From: CALZFJ01 sp051878575
GTDB lineage: Bacteria > Bacteroidota > Bacteroidia > Bacteroidales > Muribaculaceae
NCBI GenBank assembly: GCA_051878575.1
Contig: JBJEKJ010000034.1
Location: 1 to 47,406, forward strand
DNA length: 47,406 nucleotides
Direction: 5' to 3'
Part shown: piece after piece, positions 41,332-47,406 of the stretch
How positions within the stretch are numbered: position 1 is the stretch's first letter
Layout of the letters: every line of letters starts with the position of its first letter
Made by a program: the position numbers and the translations under genes
Notes under the pieces: model-generated
What the model saw: the letters and a program-made list of their open reading frames with translations, nothing else
Database searches by the model: none
Told to the model about the DNA's origin: nothing

Positions 41332-42444
41332 TTATCTTGCATAATTGCCGCCGAGCTCAATCACAAGATCGGCTATGTATTTCCCTTCTTTATATTCAGT
41401 AGTATAGGTGTGCCTGCCCGCGTAGATTATCGACAACTGCCGGCTCAGGTTGGCTATCCCCACTCCACTGCCGCTTCTGTCGCCATCGGTCTTCTCCACA
41501 CATGTGTTCTCCACATGGCAGTGCACTTTTTGCTCCTCCACGCCTATCGAAATGTCGATCTCGGTGTGCTCGCTGGCGCTCACCCCGTGCTTGAAGGCAT
41601 TCTCCACAAGCGAGATGAACATCAATGGGGCTATCATGAGTCCCTCGCCCGACTTCTCGTCGATGCTCACTCTCAACGTCACACCGCTATTGAGCCTCAG
41701 GCGCATCAGCTCGATATAGTTTTTCACAAAGAGCAGGTCATGCTCGAGCGGCACCTCATTGGCGGCAGTGTCATAGAGCATATAGCGCAGCAACTGGCTT
41801 AGCTCGTGCACGGCATGCTGCGCCTTCTGCTGGCTGATGTCGATAAGTGCATATATGTTGTTGAGAGTGTTGAACAGAAAATGCGGATTGAGCTGATTCT
41901 TCAGATTCTTCAACTCGCTTTCGTTCTTCTCGGCAATCATCTGCTTTGCAAGCATGTTCCAACTCACCCATTTCTCGCTGAACTTCAGCGTGATGCTTAG
42001 GCAAATCGATAGGACGAGCATCAGGGTGTCACGAATAAGGAAGTGCCCTATCCTCATCCGCATCGATTCGCTCAGCCTAAGCTCGAAGCCCCGGTGGAAC
42101 TCCTCACCGCGCGGAATGGGAATCAAATCGTCGTGAAACACCGCCATAAAGAAGAAATACACTATGAGCAGCGCCAAATTGCACAGGGCGAACGCCCATA
42201 CCTTATTCTTGAAATTCCTGAACAGGAATTTATCAATGAGCACCAAATAATTCAAGTAGAATATGGCCACATATACCAAAGTGTGCAAATACACTATGCG
42301 CGGCACCTTGTGCCCCCAACTCAGCAATAGCTCAGGCAACACATAGATTATGGCAAGCACTATCAGGTGCGTGACATATTTCATGACCTTGGCTTTTCCT
42401 GCCGCATGCTGCAACACTTGCATATTTTGGGGATTCTCACTCAT
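41332..42444 (-). CDS. LytS-type sensor histidine kinase
   Basis: A 370-residue membrane kinase. Four hydrophobic helices (about 24-44, 52-72, 83-103 and 138-153) form the sensor part with only short loops outside. The His_kinase domain reads LKNQLNPHFLFNTLNNIYAL with phosphoacceptor His188, followed by an HATPase whose N box is LVENAFKHG and G box GSGVGIANL. It phosphorylates the LytTR regulator encoded next. It overlaps the permease gene stop by eight bases, tying the two-component pair to the ABC exporter. Confidence 0.88.
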   Translation of the reverse strand: MSENPQNMQVLQHAAGKAKVMKYVTHLIVLAIIYVLPELLLSWGHKVPRIVYLHTLVYVAIFYLNYLVLIDKFLFRNFKNKVWAFALCNLALLIVYFFFMAVFHDDLIPIPRGEEFHRGFELRLSESMRMRIGHFLIRDTLMLVLSICLSITLKFSEKWVSWNMLAKQMIAEKNESELKNLKNQLNPHFLFNTLNNIYALIDISQQKAQHAVHELSQLLRYMLYDTAANEVPLEHDLLFVKNYIELMRLRLNSGVTLRVSIDEKSGEGLMIAPLMFISLVENAFKHGVSASEHTEIDISIGVEEQKVHCHVENTCVEKTDGDRSGSGVGIANLSRQLSIIYAGRHTYTTEYKEGKYIADLVIELGGNYAR

Positions 42445-43657
42445 ATCTCAATGCTTCAATAGGGTCTAAATTCGAGGCTTTCTTAGCAGGATACCATCCG
42501 AAGAAAACACCCGTTACCGTACATACCACAAACGACAAAATTACGGAAAAAATCTGAATTTGCACCGGCCAGCGGAAAATAAGATTCACTATCCAGGCGC
42601 TGCCGCAACCTAAAATCACGCCTATCACACCGCCGGTAATGCTTATGATTATCGACTCGATGAGGAACTGCGTGAGGATGTCGCGGCCACGCGCACCGAT
42701 GCTCATGCGAAGTCCTATCTCGCGGGTTCGCTCGGTGACCGACACATACATGATGTTCATGATGCCTATGCCGCCCACAAGGAGCGAGATGCCTGCCACA
42801 CAGGCGAGCAAGAGTGTCATCATGTCGCTGGTGGAGCTCATCATGGAGCTCAGCTCCTGCTGCGAGCGGATGTTGAAGTCGTCATCGTCGGTAGGCTTCA
42901 GCTTGTGGTTCTTGCGCAGAAGCTGAGTAATCTCGTCGATTGCCTCCTGCGTCTGCTCCTCGGTGACAGCCGACGCGAAGAGCATCTGCAAATAATCGAT
43001 TGCAAGCACGCGCTTCATCACCGTGGTGTAGGGTGCGAGCACCACATCATCCTGATCCTGCCCCATACTGTTGTAACCCTTCGATTTCAGCATGCCCACC
43101 ACCTTAAATGGTATCTTGTTGAAACGTATTACTTGCCCTATGGGGCTCTCGCCATTGGGGAAGAGCTCGTCGGCCACGGTCTTGCCGATGATGCACACTT
43201 TGGCAGCGCTCTGGATGTCGCGCTCGGTGAACATTATGCCGGTCTCCACAGTCAATTTGCGTATGTCGAGATAATCGGGTGCCACACCGCTGATTTTCGA
43301 GGGATAGTTGTTATTGCCGTTGATAAACTGTCCCTGACTGCTCACCTCGGGCGACAGTCCTTTCACGTATGTCATTCCCTCCTGCATCAAGGCATAGTCG
43401 GCAGGCTTGAGCTTCTGCATGTCGTCGGAGCTCTGTCGCACGCCGCCGCGCATATCGGTGCCCGGCATAATCATAATCATGTTCGAACCCATCTCGGCTA
43501 TATTGGCCTTGATGCTCTCCTTAGAGCCTTGTCCGATAGCGAGCATCGTAATTACCGACCCTACGCCTATGATGATGCCAAGCATCGTAAGGAAACAACG
43601 CATCTTGTTGTTGGCAAGAGCTTTCAATGCTATCTTAAAGAGGTTGTATATATTCAT
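42437..43657 (-). CDS. MacB-like ABC transporter permease
   Basis: A 406-residue type VII ABC permease. An N-terminal helix (about 20-42, FLTMLGIIIGVGSVITMLAI) is followed by a large periplasmic MacB_PCD domain (about 45-275) and three C-terminal helices forming the FtsX domain (about 280-395). The coupling region reads SVTERTREIGLRMSIGARGRDIL. It works with the ATPase encoded 34 bases upstream, the adaptor and TolC to export a substrate such as a peptide, lipid or drug across both membranes. Substrate unknown. Confidence 0.87.
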   Translation of the reverse strand: MNIYNLFKIALKALANNKMRCFLTMLGIIIGVGSVITMLAIGQGSKESIKANIAEMGSNMIMIMPGTDMRGGVRQSSDDMQKLKPADYALMQEGMTYVKGLSPEVSSQGQFINGNNNYPSKISGVAPDYLDIRKLTVETGIMFTERDIQSAAKVCIIGKTVADELFPNGESPIGQVIRFNKIPFKVVGMLKSKGYNSMGQDQDDVVLAPYTTVMKRVLAIDYLQMLFASAVTEEQTQEAIDEITQLLRKNHKLKPTDDDDFNIRSQQELSSMMSSTSDMMTLLLACVAGISLLVGGIGIMNIMYVSVTERTREIGLRMSIGARGRDILTQFLIESIIISITGGVIGVILGCGSAWIVNLIFRWPVQIQIFSVILSFVVCTVTGVFFGWYPAKKASNLDPIEALRYE

Positions 43658-43691
43658 TTATCGCAATTTTCAAGTTTAATAATTGATGGCG

Positions 43692-44438
43692 TCAGTCGTT
43701 ATCCACCGGCAGTGAGTCATACACGTCCTTCGCCGAGCGGATGTTTTCATTTCGCTCATCGCTCACTATCTTTCCGTCGCGGAGCACGATATTACGGCTG
43801 CTGAACTGCGACAACTCGGGATTGTGGGTCACGAAGATTATAGTGCGGCCCTTCTTGTAGAGCTCCTGAAACAGCACGAGGATGCTGTAGGAGGTGCGTG
43901 TATCGAGGTTGCCGGTCGCCTCGTCGGCAAGTATTATCACGGGGTCGTTGACGAGAGCGCGAGCTATAGCCACACGCTGCTGCTGTCCGCCCGACATTTG
44001 GTTCGACTTGTGATACTTTCGCTCCTGCAATCCCACATGGTCGAGCGCCACCGATGCCCGCTCACGGCGCTCGGCAGCCGACACTGCACTATTGTAGAGC
44101 AGTGGCAGCTCCACATTCTCCAAAGCCGTGGTCTTAGGCAGGAGGTTATAGTTTTGGAATACGAATCCTATCTTGCGATTGCGCAGCTTGGCCCTATCGT
44201 TCTTGCCCATCGTACGCACCGCCACACCGTCGAGATAATACTCGCCCGACGTCGGCGTATCGAGGCATCCGAGCAAATTCAAGAGTGTTGACTTTCCCGA
44301 GCCCGAAGTGCCCATTATGGTCACAAACTCGCCCTCATAGATTGTGAACGACACTCCTCGCAGCGCATGCACCTCCTCGCCGCCTACCTTGAAATAGCGG
44401 CGAATGTTGTCAAGTCTGATTATTTCCTTCTTGTCCAT
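43692..44438 (-). CDS. MacB/LolD-like ABC transporter ATP-binding protein
   Basis: A 248-residue ABC ATPase. Walker A GTSGSGKST is at 43-51, the Q-loop follows in FVFQNYNLLP, the signature is MSGGQQQRVAIARAL, Walker B is VIILADEATGNLD, and the H-loop is FVTHNPE. These match the MacB/LolD branch. The frame reaches a GTG at 44465, but the ATG at 44438 (MDKKEIIRLDNIRRYF) gives the normal N-terminus. ATPase and permease are separate genes here, unlike E. coli MacB. Confidence 0.9.
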   Translation of the reverse strand: MDKKEIIRLDNIRRYFKVGGEEVHALRGVSFTIYEGEFVTIMGTSGSGKSTLLNLLGCLDTPTSGEYYLDGVAVRTMGKNDRAKLRNRKIGFVFQNYNLLPKTTALENVELPLLYNSAVSAAERRERASVALDHVGLQERKYHKSNQMSGGQQQRVAIARALVNDPVIILADEATGNLDTRTSYSILVLFQELYKKGRTIIFVTHNPELSQFSSRNIVLRDGKIVSDERNENIRSAKDVYDSLPVDND

Positions 44439-44461
44439 CATCGCATCTCTTGCCCGTCGAA

Positions 44462-45697
44462 TCACTTCCTGTTCTTCTTACCACTTCCGGGACGCTTTGG
44501 CATAAACGGATTCTCGTCGCCACCGGCACCCTCGGCAGGCACGGCGGTATCGGCTCCGCTATTGTATTGCAAAGCTACCTTATCGCCTTTTTTCAAGCCG
44601 TCTTTTATGGCTACGCTCACACCGTTGTCGAGCCCTATCTCCACCTCGGTGGGTACAAGACGGTCATCTACGAGAAGCCATACGAGGCGGTGCATATCCT
44701 CAGTAGGCAATACCGGATCCTTCGGCATATCGGCGCCGGCACGAGGCTTTGGCGCGGCCTCCGCAACCGGAAGTCCATCCATTCCATCAAACTCCTGCGG
44801 CTGGAACTTCAGCACCTTTATGGGCAGCACGAGCACGTCTTTCTCCTCCTTTGTGTTGATGGTGATATTGGCAGTAAGTCCGGGAATCAGCTTATGGTCG
44901 GGATTCTCGGTGCTGATAAGCACCTCGTAGGTCACGACATTGGATGTGGTGGTGGGATTGATGCGCACCTGCGTCACCTTGCCGGTGAACACGTCGTTGG
45001 GATAGGCATCTACTGTGAACGAGGCATTCTGACCCACTTTCACCGAGCCTATGTCGGCCTCATCGACATCGGCAACCACTCGCATATTGTCGAGATCGGC
45101 AACTACAAACAGATTGGCCACATTCATATTTGAGACCACCGTCTGCCCAACCTCAACCTCGCGCGACACCACAATGCCGTTGATCGGCGAGTAGATTTCG
45201 GCGTAGCTGAGGTTGCGCGCCGCTTTCACACGGTCGCTATTGCTTTTCTCGTAGGCGGCTTTAGCCACAAGATAGTCCTTTTTCGATGTATCAAACTCAT
45301 AGTCGCTGATAAGCTGCTTCTCATGCAGGGCCAAGTCGCGCTCATAGTTCTTCTTTGTGTACTCATAGGTCTGCCGGGCGCTTTCGAGAGTAGCGTTCAC
45401 CGAATTAAGCTCACTCTCCAATGTGGTCTTGTCGATTTCGGCGATAATCTGGCCCTCGGTCACCTCGGAGTTGTAGTCGGCATATAGCTTCGACACTATT
45501 CCGGTAACCTGCGTACCCACATCCACCTGTGATACGCTCTCCAGCGTGCCGGTAGCCGTCACTGTCTCGGTAATTTCTCCCACTTCCACCGTAGCGGTAG
45601 CAAGTGTCACACTCTCCTTCTTGGCGCAAGAGCACACTGCAAGCAGCATTGCCATCGCTGCGCATATATTCTTAAATATTATGTTCATTTTCCTCAT
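44462..45697 (-). CDS. MacA-like periplasmic adaptor lipoprotein
   Basis: A 411-residue membrane-fusion protein. The signal MRKMNIIFKNICAAMAMLLAVCSC gives a lipobox Cys, probably Cys24. Order of parts: first beta-barrel and lipoyl half (VEVGEITETVTATGTLE...VDVGTQVTGIVSKLYADYNSEV), alpha-helical hairpin (about 95-160), second lipoyl half (LSYAEIYSPINGIVVSREVEVGQTV), beta-barrel and membrane-proximal domain. The C-terminus is rich in Pro, Gly and basic residues. It would link the ABC permease to TolC. Its stop lies just ahead of the ATPase start. Confidence 0.88.
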   Translation of the reverse strand: MRKMNIIFKNICAAMAMLLAVCSCAKKESVTLATATVEVGEITETVTATGTLESVSQVDVGTQVTGIVSKLYADYNSEVTEGQIIAEIDKTTLESELNSVNATLESARQTYEYTKKNYERDLALHEKQLISDYEFDTSKKDYLVAKAAYEKSNSDRVKAARNLSYAEIYSPINGIVVSREVEVGQTVVSNMNVANLFVVADLDNMRVVADVDEADIGSVKVGQNASFTVDAYPNDVFTGKVTQVRINPTTTSNVVTYEVLISTENPDHKLIPGLTANITINTKEEKDVLVLPIKVLKFQPQEFDGMDGLPVAEAAPKPRAGADMPKDPVLPTEDMHRLVWLLVDDRLVPTEVEIGLDNGVSVAIKDGLKKGDKVALQYNSGADTAVPAEGAGGDENPFMPKRPGSGKKNRK

Positions 45698-45725
45698 TTC
45701 TACGTTAATTTCAAAAAAGACTTTA

Positions 45726-47075
45726 TTACTGAAGCGTTATACCCTTGTTCTGATAGAAATCGAGCATCTTTATATTGAGAATGGCCATATATTTGGCCTG
45801 AAGCAGCTCCTGGCGCGCCGACAGCAGCGCATTGTGCGACGAAAGCAGGTCGAGCGTATTCACCAATCCGAGCTTGAACTGCTCGTTGGTCAGCTCATCG
45901 GTAAGCTCGGCACTCTGAAGTTGCTTCTTTCCGCTCACATATTTTGCCTGGGCATTTCCCGCCTCAATATAGTAGCTCTCAACGCTCTGCGCCACATCGT
46001 TAAGTGTGCTCTGCAATTTCAGCGTGGTATTCAGCTTGTCAATGTTCGCCTTAGCCACATTAGTCTTGTTGGTCTTATTGTCGAGAATGGGCACCGAAAG
46101 CGTCACCCCGACATGCTCGTTAAGACCATTGAGCAACTGATTGCCGAATGAATAGCCGGTGCCGGAACCGTTGTTAGTCGCCACCGAGCCATTAAGCGTG
46201 ATAGTGGGAGCATATCCGGCCTTCGCTATTTTCACGTCGAGGTCGCTGATATCTCCCTCAATGCCGAGACTGCGCACCTCGGGGAGCCATGTTATCGCCT
46301 TGTTGTAGACGTCGACTTTCGACGGAAGTGGCTGCAACACCTCTTTCTCATCGAATGTCAGCTCGGGCAACGCCATCTCCACGTCAATTCCGAGCTCAAG
46401 CATCTTCTTCAGCTCAAGGCGGCGGGTATTGTAGGTACCCTCGGCAGCCACAACATTATATTCATCGTTGAGATACTGCGACTCGAGCTGCACATAGTCT
46501 ACCCTCGACATGCGCCCCGAGTTCATCAGCTGCTCGGCTCGCTCCTTCTGGGCCTTGCTCACCTCACACGTCTGCTTCGCAATGCCAATGGCATCGCGGG
46601 CATACAGAATCTGCAAGTAGGTCACAAGAATCTGCGTCTCAAGATTGTTGTGGATGGCATCCACGGCAAGGCTGTTCACCTCGTCTTGGAGGGAGCTGCG
46701 GCGAATGCTGTTCTCACGCTTGCCTCCATTATAGATTGTCCACCCGGCATTTAAGCCATACTGACCGCTATAGGAATTTCTCCGATTGCCATCGGCAGGA
46801 CGAGGATAGTTCGTATAGCCCTGAGTGGTGGAAAAATTCAATGTAGGGAACCATTGTGCTTTTGCGGCTTCCAGATCACACAACCCCGACTCTCGCTCCA
46901 GTTCCGTCTGCCTCAGAGTGATATTATGCACCTTGGCATACTCCACACAATCGGCATAGGTCCACTGTTGTGGCAGCGGCTTGCCGTCAGATGCCTCAGC
47001 GGCACACACGACATCTCCCGCAAAAACCGAGCAAACAAGTCCTAATAGTAATTTATTCTTGACATCGATCGTCAT
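45726..47075 (-). CDS. TolC-family outer-membrane efflux protein
   Basis: A 449-residue TolC/OEP-family protein with a signal peptide (NKLLLGLVCSVFAGDVVCAAEA). Two OEP repeats are visible; each has long amphipathic helices and a beta-strand pair, for example TYADCVEYAKVHNITLRQTELERES and AKAQWFPTLNFSTTQGYTNY in the first, and DVKIAKAGYAPTITLNGSVATNNGSG in the second. A trimer would form the outer-membrane channel for the adaptor and ABC pump downstream. It is first of the six-gene run. Confidence 0.9.
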   Translation of the reverse strand: MTIDVKNKLLLGLVCSVFAGDVVCAAEASDGKPLPQQWTYADCVEYAKVHNITLRQTELERESGLCDLEAAKAQWFPTLNFSTTQGYTNYPRPADGNRRNSYSGQYGLNAGWTIYNGGKRENSIRRSSLQDEVNSLAVDAIHNNLETQILVTYLQILYARDAIGIAKQTCEVSKAQKERAEQLMNSGRMSRVDYVQLESQYLNDEYNVVAAEGTYNTRRLELKKMLELGIDVEMALPELTFDEKEVLQPLPSKVDVYNKAITWLPEVRSLGIEGDISDLDVKIAKAGYAPTITLNGSVATNNGSGTGYSFGNQLLNGLNEHVGVTLSVPILDNKTNKTNVAKANIDKLNTTLKLQSTLNDVAQSVESYYIEAGNAQAKYVSGKKQLQSAELTDELTNEQFKLGLVNTLDLLSSHNALLSARQELLQAKYMAILNIKMLDFYQNKGITLQ

Positions 47076-47122
47076 ACGCGATTAAACCCTTTTTTTGTTC
47101 AGAAACCGTTGAAATTTTGACG

Positions 47123-47130
47123 CAAATTTA
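47123..47130 (-). promoter_or_regulatory. -7 element for the tolC-efflux-LytST operon
   Basis: The minus strand reads TAAATTTG, 48 bases upstream of the TolC start. A -33 TTTG is not at the ideal distance. No other promoter-like site is obvious within the six-gene run, consistent with one transcript. Confidence 0.45.
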
Positions 47131-47309
47131 TTTTCTATCTACGAAATCGAAAAATCAAATAGATAAATCGGCCCTATTTCGTCACCCTATAATGCGATTT
47201 AACATTTTAACACCGTTTTCTCCATAGAATTCACCTCCTTGTGTTAAATTTTTCTACTCGTCATCAAGGCCTTACCCGACAAATGACCGACAAAAAATGG
47301 CATCTATTT

Positions 47310-47341
47310 TTTGGACAATGAGCCTTTTTGTTGTATTTTTG
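47310..47341 (+). promoter_or_regulatory. Strong plus-strand promoter at the right edge
   Basis: TTTG at 47310-47313, a 20-base spacer and TATTTTTG at 47334-47341. It points out of the window, so the gene it serves begins at or beyond the right edge. The 330 bases from 47076 otherwise hold no supported gene. Confidence 0.55.
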
Positions 47342-47392
47342 CAAAAGTATAGGGCACGTTGGCATAAGGCGTATCATTCTTGGCGTGTGTTT

Positions 47393-47406
47393 ATGGCAAT
47401 AAGCCC
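47393..47406 (+). CDS. Possible start of a gene cut by the window edge
   Basis: ATG at 47393 reads Met-Ala-Ile-Ser before the end, 51 bases after a good promoter. Far too short to identify; the promoter may instead serve an RNA gene. Confidence 0.2.

Overview
The window is a chromosomal segment from a Bacteroidota bacterium, most likely order Bacteroidales and plausibly a Muribaculaceae-like gut lineage. The evidence is: the Bacteroidales promoter pattern (TTTG, about 19-21 bases, then TAnnTTTG) ahead of many genes, with no obvious Shine-Dalgarno sites; Bacteroidota-typical proteins (TamL lipoprotein, DUF4827 and DUF4465 lipoproteins, a short MenE, a SufT-like DUF59 protein, a YidE/YbjL-type transporter); and menaquinone genes. 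The family-level placement is inference. Most of the window is core genome with no phage, IS element, CRISPR array, rRNA or tRNA that I can see.

Layout. 1-898: the start of a small minus-strand gene at the edge, then about 850 bases without a convincing gene but with a minus-strand promoter, a strong hairpin terminator and a structured stretch. 899-2017 (minus): lpxH and a SufT-like gene. 2193-6062 (plus): two outer-membrane beta-barrel proteins and priA. 6104-12864 (minus): a VanX-type dipeptidase, menE-menC-menB, a glmM-type mutase, a DUF4827 lipoprotein and a DHH phosphoesterase. 12960-19401 (minus): a TPR protein, a DUF4465 lipoprotein, murI, trxB, lolA and ftsK. 19516-24517 (minus): trkH, trkA, dxs and a previously uncalled 56-residue membrane protein. 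25015-25623 (minus): a formate/nitrite-family channel.

25876-30242 (plus) is the most unusual coding block. It encodes a membrane Cache-HAMP-PP2C protein that also carries a canonical RsbW-like kinase domain, a lone STAS protein, a possible small protein, and a fusion of a degenerate RsbW-like domain to a GNAT acetyltransferase. This looks like a partner-switching signalling module with no sigma factor beside it. Its downstream end is a rearrangement scar: a short cut-off ORF meets a chimeric pseudogene made of an aldose 1-epimerase remnant joined in frame to a 5'-truncated AraC regulator.

31547-40146 (minus): a YidE-type transporter, a HAD phosphatase, tamL, glyA, a flavin reductase, pyrI and pyrB. 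The pyrBI leader contains a strong terminator hairpin overlapped by a 54-codon ORF, which suggests translation-coupled attenuation. 40565-47075 (minus) is an operon-like run of tolC, a macA-like adaptor, an ABC ATPase, an ABC permease, a LytS-type kinase and a LytTR regulator, so an efflux system is linked to its own two-component regulator.

Two intergenic regions (13364-13425 plus and 24585-24732 minus) appear to encode small RNAs. Each has a promoter and terminator, and they share a nearly identical 5' module. All calls come from reading the sequence and remembered family motifs; no database search was run.
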